The translations under genes and the position numbers were made by a program. From assembly GCA_011525665.1 (NCBI GenBank), contig WYAU01000071.1, positions 53,504 through 117,503 on the forward strand: 64,000 bases of DNA, in the 5' to 3' direction. Within the stretch, counting starts at the first letter, position 1. Every line of letters begins with the position of its first letter. Source of the DNA: Candidatus Brocadia sp. (lineage in GTDB: Bacteria; Planctomycetota; Brocadiia; Brocadiales; Brocadiaceae). Shown piece by piece: positions 1 through 7,815 of the stretch. The notes under the pieces were generated by a model that was not told the origin of the DNA, made no database searches, and saw only the letters and a program-made list of their open reading frames with translations.

Positions 1-501
1 ACTTTCAACAATACGATAGAGGCTATTGTCAAAGAGATTCAGGAAGTCTTCATGAACATAGTTGATATACGATTCAAAACCGCTGGAATCGTTAATTTCT
101 TTCATCAGGGAAAAACATTCACGCAGGGTATTTTGAATGTTGCCTTTCCCTAAGGGCGGGAGCATCATACTCATGCCCCTGGAAGTTATTCCGAAGAGGC
201 AAAAATTGTTGTTAATCTGCTTCCACAGTAAATCTATCGAACCTTTCCATATAAAATTGTTTGCGAAAGAATAGTCACATAAATTTACATCTTCTTCTCT
301 TACATATTTGTCAAAAAGTTTTTTGTCTTCAATTTTTAACCTGTTAAAATCATAAAGTTTGCATTTTTCTTCAACACCTATAGCACATTCCGCTGTTTTC
401 GAGAGACTAGTATCAATCAGCTGTAAAATGGTTTCTCTCCTGATGCGGTATTGCACCGGACCCGGCCACACGACGGAGGTTCGAGGTCTAGCGCAAACCA
501 T
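1..501 (-). CDS. DUF2156 / phosphatidylglycerol lysyltransferase C-terminal-like protein, partial
   Basis: This reverse-strand frame is open from the left edge of the window and carries the hallmark start of the DUF2156 fold: a segment reading LKIEDKKLFDKYV followed by DYSFANNFIWKG, as in GNAT-like aminoacyl-phospholipid transferase C-terminal domains. The C-terminal part lies outside the window. The start is uncertain. An ATG sits at 501, but the best Shine-Dalgarno (AGGAG, about 436-441) stands in front of an ATT codon at 432 and a CTG at 420; the CTG overlaps the stop of a short upstream frame. Family biology (transfer of amino acids to lipids or proteins) is known only for some members, so the substrate cannot be stated. 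Confidence 0.6.
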   Translation of the reverse strand, partial: MVCARPRTSVVWPGPVQYRIRRETILQLIDTSLSKTAECAIGVEEKCKLYDFNRLKIEDKKLFDKYVREEDVNLCDYSFANNFIWKGSIDLLWKQINNNFCLFGITSRGMSMMLPPLGKGNIQNTLRECFSLMKEINDSSGFESYINYVHEDFLNLFDNSLYRIVES

Positions 502-617
502 TGTAGAATTGTGGCAGACATCCCCTGTAGATGCCTGAACCAGTGGTTATTGATTTGCAGAGAGTTAATCTTCGGCTTTAAACGCCCGAATGATTTCAAT
601 AGATTATCCATAAACAT
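417..617 (-). CDS. Short upstream ORF of unknown function (66 aa)
   Basis: A 66-codon frame starts about 25 nt after a good sigma-70 promoter (649-676) and ends with a TGA that overlaps a possible CTG start of the DUF2156 gene in another frame. I recognise no domain. It could be a real small gene, a translated leader coupled to the downstream gene, or simply 5' leader sequence. The promoter and the arrangement are the only support. Confidence 0.25.
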   Translation of the reverse strand: MFMDNLLKSFGRLKPKINSLQINNHWFRHLQGMSATILQWFALDLEPPSCGRVRCNTASGEKPFYS

Positions 618-648
618 GACCTTGTAATGACAGAGTAAAATTACGGTG

Positions 649-676
649 ATTATACAATACTCAGAGAGATTTTCAA
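649..676 (-). promoter_or_regulatory. Sigma-70 promoter for the DUF2156 transcript
   Basis: On the minus strand TTGAAA (-35) and TATAAT (-10) are separated by 16 nt. Predicted transcription starts near 642 and runs into the short frame at 617 and the DUF2156 gene. Confidence 0.55.
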
Positions 677-762
677 GCGTTAATTACATAGGGAGCAAGA
701 AATATTTATGCGCCTTCAGAGAAGTCTGTAATCTAACCGAAAATGACAGAAAAAGGATTGGT

Positions 763-2046
763 TTATATAACCGTGTGTGGTGGTATAACACTGCCTTTGG
801 GGACGATGACTATGAAATCACGGATCATGTGGTTTTCCGCGTCTAGCTGTTCAAGTTTCTTTGTGTTTTCAATGGTCACATTTTCTCCAATATGTACATT
901 TTTGTCAATGATAGCTCCTATTATGCGGGAACTATCGCCAATCCCCGTATCCGGTATCTTTTTAAACCTATTTGCCCTGATATTCGATTCCGATTCGTAG
1001 TAATCTGCGCCCATAATAATGGAGTTTTGAATACGTGTGTTTTTGCCGATAATACTTCTGATTCCAATTACAGAATTATGTATTTCTGCATTATTGTTGA
1101 TAATACAACCGTCAGAAATAATGGATTGCGTGATCCTGCTGGCGTTGATGATTGAGCCGGGCAGAAAGAGAGGGTTGGTATAGATCGGCGCCTTTTCATC
1201 ATATAAATCAAAGGCGGGGACAGGGGATACCAGCTTCAGGTTGGCTTCATAAAATGCCTTTATGGTTCCGATATCCTCCCAGTAGCCATCAAAGAAATAG
1301 GCAAATACGCGTCTTTTTTTTATAATCTCTGGGATGATTTCCTTGCCAAAATCTGTTTTTTTTGTTTCCCTGAGTACATCTTTCAACACCTCAAGGTTAA
1401 AGATATAAATACCCATCGATCCCAGAAGGGAACGGCCTCTGGCAGCGACTCCATGTCGGTCAAAAGCAGATGCGTCCAAGGAAAAAGCACTAATGATTTT
1501 TTCATCTTTTGGCTTTTCAAAGAAATCGACGACACGTCCCTGTTCGTCTACCTTTAAGACACCCAAACTGTGGGCTTCTTTCTTCTCCACGGGAATGACG
1601 GAAACGGTTACTTCCGCCCCGGTTCTGATGTGCTCTTTGATGAGTTGCTGGTAGTTCATCCGGTAAAGTTGGTCGCCGGAAAGTATCAGCACGAATTCAG
1701 TATTGGGCTGATTTAAAAAACGGAGGTTTTGCCGGACGGCGTCGGCGGTGCCCTGATACCAGTCCATGCTTTCTATAGTTTGGGTTGCGGCCAGGATTTC
1801 AATAAAACCCCTGGAAAAGTTGTCAAATTTATAAGCCCTCGTGATATGTCTGTGAAGCGATGCTGAGTTAAATTGTGTAAGGACGTAAATCTTATTCAGC
1901 CCGGAATTCAGACAATTGCTGATGGGGATATCAATAAGCCTATATTTCCCGCCAAGCGGGACGGCAGGTTTCGACCGTTCTTTTGTCAAGGGATAGAGCC
2001 GCGTTCCACGTCCACCACCTAAAATTACTGAGATTACATTATCCAT
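763..2046 (-). CDS. glgC: Glucose-1-phosphate adenylyltransferase
   Basis: The product makes ADP-glucose from ATP and glucose-1-phosphate, the committed step of bacterial glycogen synthesis, in the cytoplasm. The 427-residue protein has the expected family length. The N-terminal nucleotide-binding signature GGGRGTRLYPLT and the following KPAVPLGGKYRLIDIPISNC are intact, with a C-terminal left-handed beta-helix of hexapeptide type (SIIGKNTRIQNSIIMG and similar). The conserved YQGTADAVRQN segment near residue 98 is present. It is transcribed divergently from the prepilin peptidase gene, behind a promoter at 2113-2140. No other glycogen gene lies nearby in the window, so it looks like a stand-alone unit. 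Confidence 0.93.
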   Translation of the reverse strand: MDNVISVILGGGRGTRLYPLTKERSKPAVPLGGKYRLIDIPISNCLNSGLNKIYVLTQFNSASLHRHITRAYKFDNFSRGFIEILAATQTIESMDWYQGTADAVRQNLRFLNQPNTEFVLILSGDQLYRMNYQQLIKEHIRTGAEVTVSVIPVEKKEAHSLGVLKVDEQGRVVDFFEKPKDEKIISAFSLDASAFDRHGVAARGRSLLGSMGIYIFNLEVLKDVLRETKKTDFGKEIIPEIIKKRRVFAYFFDGYWEDIGTIKAFYEANLKLVSPVPAFDLYDEKAPIYTNPLFLPGSIINASRITQSIISDGCIINNNAEIHNSVIGIRSIIGKNTRIQNSIIMGADYYESESNIRANRFKKIPDTGIGDSSRIIGAIIDKNVHIGENVTIENTKKLEQLDAENHMIRDFIVIVPKGSVIPPHTVI

Positions 2047-2112
2047 TTTCGCGCCGGTATAAAGCCGCCATGGGCAGCAAGCCCGTAGGCTGAATTTACA
2101 ATTAAATGAAAT

Positions 2113-2140
2113 AGTTTAACACAAAATCTTAGTTATTCAA
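2113..2140 (-). promoter_or_regulatory. Putative sigma-70 promoter of glgC
   Basis: Minus-strand TTGAAT and TAAACT with a 16-nt spacer, leaving a 5' leader of about 60 nt before glgC. Confidence 0.45.
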
Positions 2141-2305
2141 GTATTATACTGTGAAATTTATCTCCATCTTTTACCCTTGCAATTGTTCATGTGTTTTGAT
2201 AGGATGCCGTAAAATTTCTGGTCAAATATATTTGAAGCAACCGTTCCGCTGGAAAGGGGTAAGGGTATCCAAAAAAATTTTCTGGATGCGGTTAGTCCGG
2301 GTGAA

Positions 2306-3154
2306 GTGATCATGTTTTTTGTCGTGGGATTAGTAATAGGCAGTTTCCTGAATGTTTGTATCTATCGGATTCCCAGGAAAAAATCACTGATATCGCCACG
2401 TTCTTCCTGCCCGGATTGCCACACACACATCCGGTGGTATGACAACATACCTGTCTTCAGCTATTTGCTGTTGCGGGGACATTGCAGGACCTGTAAGGCG
2501 AAAATATCCATACGGTATCCCTGTGTAGAGCTGCTGACCGGGTATCTGTTTGCACATCTCTCTGTGTTTGTTCAATACAGGCATGAATCGCCCTGTGTTT
2601 TTACGGGGTATGCAGCTCTTTCTTGTGCCCTCATTATATCGACCTTTGTGGATCTTGAGTTGCTCATCATCCCCAACGAAGTTACCTTTGTGGGTATCCC
2701 GCTTGCTCTTATTTTCAGCGTCCTGTGTCCTGGTTTACATAACGAACACCAGACAGTGAGGAATTTTTCGCTGTTCGGTATCAGCCGTCTGGATGCGGCG
2801 GTCGCATCCATATTAGGTATGATTGTGGGGGGCGGACTGATCTTCCTCTGCGGTGTTTTAGGGAAATGGATATTCAGGAAGGAAGCCATGGGTTTTGGAG
2901 ATGTGAAACTCATGAGTATGACCGGGGGTATCGTAGGCTGGAAACTGGGTGTGGCGATATTTTTTGTTGCACCGTTTTTTGGGCTCCTTATGGCTATTCC
3001 CGTATTGATACGTAAAAAAACCCATTTAATTCCTTACGGACCATTTTTGTCACTGGCAGCCCTGGTGTGTATCTTTTTCCAGGATTATTTTATAGGAATT
3101 GTCGATGTGTATATCCAGATCCTTACCATCTTATTTACAGGACTCCATTTATAG
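2306..3154 (+). CDS. Prepilin peptidase (type IV leader peptidase, PilD/GspO family)
   Basis: An inner-membrane aspartic protease that cleaves type IV prepilin or pseudopilin leaders and usually N-methylates the new end. The 282-residue protein starts with a membrane segment ending GSFLNVCIYRIP. It keeps the cytoplasmic zinc-binding cysteine pairs CPDC and CRTC, and both catalytic aspartates sit in typical settings, FVDLELLIIP and GFGDVKLM (the GxGD motif). Several further hydrophobic helices follow. Translation may start at GTG 2306 or at ATG 2312, where GGTGA is better spaced. No pilin or secretion genes are adjacent, so its substrates must be encoded elsewhere. Confidence 0.92.
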   Translation: MIMFFVVGLVIGSFLNVCIYRIPRKKSLISPRSSCPDCHTHIRWYDNIPVFSYLLLRGHCRTCKAKISIRYPCVELLTGYLFAHLSVFVQYRHESPCVFTGYAALSCALIISTFVDLELLIIPNEVTFVGIPLALIFSVLCPGLHNEHQTVRNFSLFGISRLDAAVASILGMIVGGGLIFLCGVLGKWIFRKEAMGFGDVKLMSMTGGIVGWKLGVAIFFVAPFFGLLMAIPVLIRKKTHLIPYGPFLSLAALVCIFFQDYFIGIVDVYIQILTILFTGLHL

Positions 3155-3265
3155 CCAATGTAAAAATACCGTAACGCTTTAGTTTATCAAAAAACTAGAC
3201 TGTTACACACTATCAGATTCTTTTATGGGTAAAGTTTCTTTTACTGTGAAAGGAGTGAAGAAAAT

Positions 3266-3919
3266 ATGAAAAAAGGACGTGGCGTGGCGCGGGGTGTCTG
3301 CCTGATTGGGCTGGCAGGCATGCTGGCTGTGGGTTCAGGTTGTGCCGAGATGAAAAGGCTCCGGCAGGAAAATCAACAGTTGACTGAAGACGTAACGCGC
3401 CTGCAGCAAGAGAACGCCGAACTATCATCGACGGCCAGCCGGTATGAAAGTGAACTGAGCCGTCTGGAGAATTCGAAAAGGGAACTCGAAGCCAAATTAA
3501 AAGGCACCGGTGCAACCGTAAGGATAAAGAATGGCGCAGTTTCTGTATTGCTTCCGGGATCCGTATTGTTTGATCCCGGTCAGACAACATTACGCCCACA
3601 GTCGAAAGCGACACTCAGGAAGATTGCCGCTATACTGAAGACTGAGGCATCTGCAGAAATGGTGAGGATTGAAGGGCATACGGATAACGATCCTATTGTA
3701 AAACAAAAAGACAAGTATAAATCGAACTGGGAGCTATCAGCAGCCCGCTCTGCCGCAGTGCTCCATTATATGGTGGAAGAATGCGGAATTTCTCCCACAC
3801 GGGTTTACATTGCCGGATTCGGGCAATACCAACCCATAGCGGATAACAAATCAAAAACCGGCAAGGCAAAAAACCGGCGTGTGGAGTTTGTAATAGTACC
3901 AAGGGGCGGCGGTGGTTAG
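3266..3919 (+). CDS. OmpA/Pal-family outer-membrane lipoprotein
   Basis: A 217-residue lipoprotein that likely tethers the outer membrane to peptidoglycan. A short basic start and hydrophobic stretch lead to a lipobox ending VGSGC with the lipidated cysteine near residue 26. A coiled coil of about 45 residues follows, then a C-terminal OmpA-like peptidoglycan-binding domain with [17 protein letters not shown] and [11 protein letters not shown] strong ribosome binding site (AAAGGAGTGAAG) precedes the ATG. hisH begins 9 nt after its stop, so the two are probably co-transcribed although functionally unrelated. The coiled-coil insert makes it resemble MotB/Pal-like coiled-coil lipoproteins more than classical Pal. 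Confidence 0.85.
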   Translation: MKKGRGVARGVCLIGLAGMLAVGSGCAEMKRLRQENQQLTEDVTRLQQENAELSSTASRYESELSRLENSKRELEAKLKGTGATVRIKNGAVSVLLPGSVLFDPGQTTLRPQSKATLRKIAAILKTEASAEMVRIEGHTDNDPIVKQKDKYKSNWELSAARSAAVLHYMVEECGISPTRVYIAGFGQYQPIADNKSKTGKAKNRRVEFVIVPRGGGG

Positions 3920-3927
3920 AAATTATC

Positions 3928-4551
3928 ATGATTGCGATCGTTGATTATGGGATGGGAAACCTTCGCAGTGTAGAGAAGGCTTTTGAGCGGTTTGGTTTTG
4001 ATGCCAGGGTTACTGACAATCCCGGAGAAGTTAAAAATGCAGACAAACTGGTGCTTCCCGGAGTTGGGGCATTCCGGGACGCCATGGATGGTCTCAGAGA
4101 AAGGGGGTTGATAGAGCCGGTTGTGGATTGGGTCCGATCTGGCAAGCCATTTCTTGGAATATGCCTGGGATTGCAGATGCTGTTTTCTAAAGGCTATGAG
4201 GATGGCGAACACGAAGGTTTAAATATTATCCCCGGCAAAGTCATCCGATTCAAATTTTCCGAGAATAAGACAAAGGGAAAGCTGAAAATTCCCCACATGG
4301 GTTGGAACCAGATCAGTTTCCGGAAGGGGGATGTCCCCATCCTGAAAAACGTGCCCTCTGATGCATATATGTACTTTGTGCATTCCTATTATGTCTGCCC
4401 GGAGGATGACGATGTCATTGCTACTGAGACGGAGTACGGTGTGCGTTTTACCTCGATGATCTGGCACAAGAACGTCTTTGCAACACAGTTTCACCCTGAA
4501 AAGAGCCAGGAGTACGGCCTCACGATACTCAGGAATTTTGGTAATTTGTAG
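3928..4551 (+). CDS. hisH: Imidazole glycerol phosphate synthase glutaminase subunit
   Basis: HisH supplies ammonia from glutamine to HisF for ring closure to imidazole glycerol phosphate in histidine synthesis. The 207-residue protein starts [15 protein letters not shown], as is typical. It carries the nucleophile cysteine in [11 protein letters not shown] and the His-Glu of the triad in [11 protein letters not shown], so it is catalytically complete. It follows the Pal-like gene by 9 nt and is separated from hisA by 158 nt containing a dispersed repeat and a possible hisA promoter. The obligate partner HisF is not in this window. Confidence 0.95.
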   Translation: MIAIVDYGMGNLRSVEKAFERFGFDARVTDNPGEVKNADKLVLPGVGAFRDAMDGLRERGLIEPVVDWVRSGKPFLGICLGLQMLFSKGYEDGEHEGLNIIPGKVIRFKFSENKTKGKLKIPHMGWNQISFRKGDVPILKNVPSDAYMYFVHSYYVCPEDDDVIATETEYGVRFTSMIWHKNVFATQFHPEKSQEYGLTILRNFGNL

Positions 4552-4594
4552 CTTTCGCTAACGACAAATACCTAAACCGAATAAGCCGGAAAAG

Positions 4595-4650
4595 ACGAAA
4601 TCCGAGGCACGAAATTTGTCAATCAGGGGTTTAAACCCTGACAGGGTTAG
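4595..4650. repeat. Dispersed repeat with CCTG(A/T)CAGG palindrome, copy 1
   Basis: The stretch contains GGCACGAAATTTGTCAATCA followed by a palindromic AACCCTGACAGGGTT. A very similar unit occurs at 29656-29703. Both lie between co-oriented genes inside likely operons. Confidence 0.6.
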
Positions 4651-4665
4651 TTTTATTCATAATTT

Positions 4666-4695
4666 TTGCTAAAAATATTTTTTATAAGATATTAT
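4666..4695 (+). promoter_or_regulatory. Putative promoter of hisA
   Basis: TTGCTA and TATTAT separated by 18 nt in AT-rich DNA. Transcription would start only a few nucleotides before the hisA ATG at 4710, implying a nearly leaderless mRNA. Confidence 0.3.
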
Positions 4696-4709
4696 TAACA
4701 CAGACATAT

Positions 4710-5441
4710 ATGATCATCATACCAGCCATCGATCTCAGGGGTGGTAAATGTGTGCGCTTGACTCAAGGCAGGAAGGACGCAGAGACGGTCTTTTCTGAAG
4801 ATCCTGTCGATGTTGCCAAATCCTGGCAGGATCAGGGGGCTGATTATCTCCACGTGGTTGATCTGGACGGGGCATTTGAAGGGGCACCCAAAAACCTTGC
4901 CGTCATTGAACAAATTATGAAACAGATAAAAATCCCTGTCGAATTTGGCGGCGGTTTGAGGACGACCCAGTCTATCAAAACGCTGCTCGATTTAGGTGCT
5001 GACCGTGTGATCGTAGGGACAAAGGCCATCGATTCGCCGTCGTGGGTGAATGAACTCTGTTCAACATTTCCGGGGCGTGTTGCGGTTGGAATTGATGCAA
5101 AAGATGGCAACGTAGCCGTGAAGGGCTGGACTTCCGTGTGTAAATGGACGTCTGTAGCATTTGCCAAGGAAATAGAGAAGGCATCACCGTGCGCATTAAT
5201 CTTTACGGATATTTCAAAGGACGGTATGCTGCAAGGCCCGAACATCGCAAGTTTAAAGGAACTCCTGATGGCAGTAAAAACCCCGGTTATTGCATCCGGC
5301 GGGATCTCATCCCTGAAAGATATCGAGGCGCTCAGTCAATTACCCATTGCAGGCATGATTATCGGAAAGGCTTTATACACGGGACATATCAAATTTTCAG
5401 AGGCGAAACGCCTCTGTAATTCATCGCGCGCCAAAAAGTAA
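4710..5441 (+). CDS. hisA: ProFAR isomerase (phosphoribosylformimino-AICAR-P isomerase)
   Basis: A (beta/alpha)8 barrel enzyme for the Amadori-type isomerisation in histidine biosynthesis. The 243-residue product begins MIIIPAIDLRGGKCVRLTQG, with the first catalytic Asp in AIDL. The second half-barrel has FTDISKDGMLQGPN with the second catalytic Asp, and phosphate-binding glycines lie in FGGGLR and ASGGIS. Length is normal. It lies 158 nt after hisH and 38 nt before the EF-G-like gene. The usual hisF neighbour is missing. Confidence 0.95.
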   Translation: MIIIPAIDLRGGKCVRLTQGRKDAETVFSEDPVDVAKSWQDQGADYLHVVDLDGAFEGAPKNLAVIEQIMKQIKIPVEFGGGLRTTQSIKTLLDLGADRVIVGTKAIDSPSWVNELCSTFPGRVAVGIDAKDGNVAVKGWTSVCKWTSVAFAKEIEKASPCALIFTDISKDGMLQGPNIASLKELLMAVKTPVIASGGISSLKDIEALSQLPIAGMIIGKALYTGHIKFSEAKRLCNSSRAKK

Positions 5442-5479
5442 CAATCACAATTCCAAAACACTTGTGCTGGAGGTGATCT

Positions 5480-7522
5480 ATGATTCCGTATGAAACAAAA
5501 GACATTCGGACCATTGTACTCCTGGGACACGGTGCTTCTGGGAAGACTTCGCTGGTGGAATCCATGCTTTTCAAGACCGGGGCGACCACACGCCTCGGCA
5601 ACGTTGAGAATGGTACCTCGGTTGCAGATTATGACCCCGATGCAAAAGAGAAAAGACATTCCATAGACTCTTCCATCCTGCATTGTAACTGGAAGGGGCG
5701 TGAGATCAATATCATCGATACCCCTGGTTACCCCGATTTTATCCGGGACACCATCTCCTCTCTTGTCGCTGTAGAAACGGCCATCATTATCATATCAGCT
5801 ACGGATGGCATTCAAGTCAATACCCGAAAATTTTGGGATATTGCCTGTCAAAAGGGACTTGGCAAGATAATTGCCGTAACGAAGATAGATGGTGAAAACG
5901 TCGATTATCTGGCCTTGCTTGAATCTATCAAAAATACCTTTGGAAATATGTGTATCCCGTTAGTCTTGCCTATCGGGACCGGACACGATTTTCACAATAT
6001 TGTCAACCTGCTTGAATTACCCCATCCCTTACCAGAGGGGGTTATCGGCGATGCCCCTGCTGCGCATGATGCCCTAATCGAAGCAGTTGTTTCCGCTGAT
6101 GATGCATTGATGGAAAAATATCTCGATGGGAAAGAGATCGAAGGGGGGGTACTGCAGTCATGTTTCGTGAAGGCCGTTGCTGGCGGAAACGTCGCGCCTG
6201 TCCTCTGTTGTTCAAATAAAAAAACCTCAGGAATTGAAGAGATACTGGATGCAATTGCAAACTTTTCACCATCTCCGGTGGAGGGACTCAGGAGGACCGC
6301 TGTTGATTTGCAAAAGAATCAGGAGATTACCCTGGAAGCCTCAAAAGATGCACCTTTTAGCGCCCATGTGTTTAAATCAGTAATTGACCCGTTTGTGGGG
6401 AAATTAAGTTTTTTCAGAGTTGTTTCAGGCAAACTGGATGGTGACATATCTTTTTATAATGTAACGAGCAAAAAGATTGATAAGGTCGGACACATTTACC
6501 GTGTCTTTGGAAAAGAGCAACAGCCCGTTTCAAGGGCCATTCCCGGAGATATTATCGCCGTGTCCAAACTGGAGGATATGCATATCTCCGATACCATCTG
6601 TGACCCGAAACATCCGGTAAAATTCCCGGAGATCACATTCCCGACACCAATGTCCTCCCTGGCCGTAATACCCACAAGCAAAGGAGCCGAAAAAAAGATC
6701 AGCGAGTGTCTTCACAAATTAACCGAGGAGGATAAAACCTTCAGGGTTTCCCATGATACCCTGACCAACGAGTTAGTTATCACGGGCATGAGCACCCTTC
6801 ATTTACAGGTAATGACCAGCCGATTAAAAAGGCGTTTTGGGATTGAGATAGAGACCCATACCCCAAAGATCCCTTACAAGGAAACTATTACAGCCAGGGC
6901 ACAGGCGCAGTATAAACACAAGAAACAGTCGGGTGGGCACGGACAGTACGGGGAGGTACACATTAAGATTGAACCGTTACCGAGGGGAACAGGGTTTGAA
7001 TTCGTCGATGAGATAGTCGGCGGTGTCATCCCCCGCCAATACATCCCTGCCGTTGAAAAGGGAATTCGTGAAGTTCTTGATAAGGGCATCTTAATTGGTC
7101 ATCCTATTGTGGATGTCCGGGTACGGTTATTCCACGGCTCTTATCATGAGGTGGACTCTTCCGAGGCCGCTTTCAAGATAGCGGCCTCGCATGCCTTTCA
7201 GGATGCCTTCAATCATGCGAAATCCGTAATCCTTGAGCCTATCGTAAATATCGAGGTTACGATTCCCGCGAAATTTATGGGTGAGATTACGGGAAACCTT
7301 TCCAGTCACCGCGGACATATTAAAGGTATGGATTCTCTGGGAGATTTACAGGTTGTACGGGCTGCCATCCCCATGGCTTCCATAGCAAATTATGAAACGG
7401 AACTGAAATCCATGACGGGAGGGCAAGGTTCGTTTACCATAGAATTTTCACACTACGACATCGTTCCAGCCCACCTCATGCAGCCCATTATTGCACAGGC
7501 GCATGCCGCCCGTGCAAAATAG
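5480..7522 (+). CDS. Elongation factor G-like GTPase (EF-G paralogue)
   Basis: A 680-residue translational GTPase with the complete EF-G domain order: GTP-binding domain, beta-barrel domain II, domain III, domain IV (GGHGQYGEVHIKIEPLP region) and a C-terminal elongation-factor domain (FMGEITGNLSSHRGHIKGM). The G1 loop is GHGASGKT rather than the usual GHIDAGKT, and the G4 motif reads VTKIDGEN where canonical EF-G has NKMD. These features fit the EF-G-like group (FusA2-type), not housekeeping EF-G. Such paralogues are not established as the main translocase, and the actual role (recycling, stress, ribosome rescue) is unknown here. A ribosome binding site (GGAGGTGAT) stands just before the ATG. 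Confidence 0.85.
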   Translation: MIPYETKDIRTIVLLGHGASGKTSLVESMLFKTGATTRLGNVENGTSVADYDPDAKEKRHSIDSSILHCNWKGREINIIDTPGYPDFIRDTISSLVAVETAIIIISATDGIQVNTRKFWDIACQKGLGKIIAVTKIDGENVDYLALLESIKNTFGNMCIPLVLPIGTGHDFHNIVNLLELPHPLPEGVIGDAPAAHDALIEAVVSADDALMEKYLDGKEIEGGVLQSCFVKAVAGGNVAPVLCCSNKKTSGIEEILDAIANFSPSPVEGLRRTAVDLQKNQEITLEASKDAPFSAHVFKSVIDPFVGKLSFFRVVSGKLDGDISFYNVTSKKIDKVGHIYRVFGKEQQPVSRAIPGDIIAVSKLEDMHISDTICDPKHPVKFPEITFPTPMSSLAVIPTSKGAEKKISECLHKLTEEDKTFRVSHDTLTNELVITGMSTLHLQVMTSRLKRRFGIEIETHTPKIPYKETITARAQAQYKHKKQSGGHGQYGEVHIKIEPLPRGTGFEFVDEIVGGVIPRQYIPAVEKGIREVLDKGILIGHPIVDVRVRLFHGSYHEVDSSEAAFKIAASHAFQDAFNHAKSVILEPIVNIEVTIPAKFMGEITGNLSSHRGHIKGMDSLGDLQVVRAAIPMASIANYETELKSMTGGQGSFTIEFSHYDIVPAHLMQPIIAQAHAARAK

Positions 7523-7609
7523 GCACAAATTATTTATACTGTTCATCACAAAGTTTCACAATGAATAATTCATAAATAACGTTGTGCACGTTCAACACGG
7601 ACAACAAAG

Positions 7610-7655
7610 GACAAGCGTCCCCGCTTGTCATCATAATGTCAGGCGTCTTTGCCTG
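7610..7655. repeat. Tandem hairpins between convergent genes
   Basis: GACAAGCG and CGCTTGTC form a perfect 8-bp stem with a 4-nt loop (7610-7629), followed by CAGGC/GCCTG with a 6-nt loop (7640-7655). They sit between the ends of the EF-G-like gene and copA. A bidirectional transcription end or a REP-like repeat is plausible; there is no long U-tract. Confidence 0.5.
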
Positions 7656-7815
7656 GCATCCTTTCCCGGTGCCACCCCGAATAAAAATCACATTTTGTGA
7701 GCATCTTGAGTATAATTACCCTTTATACAAGGAATTTCAAAGCTGCGGTTGCAGAGCGAAGAGGCCATTCGCTCTACGTAAAAGCTATCGAAGACCCGGT
7801 TTAACAAAGAAAAAT

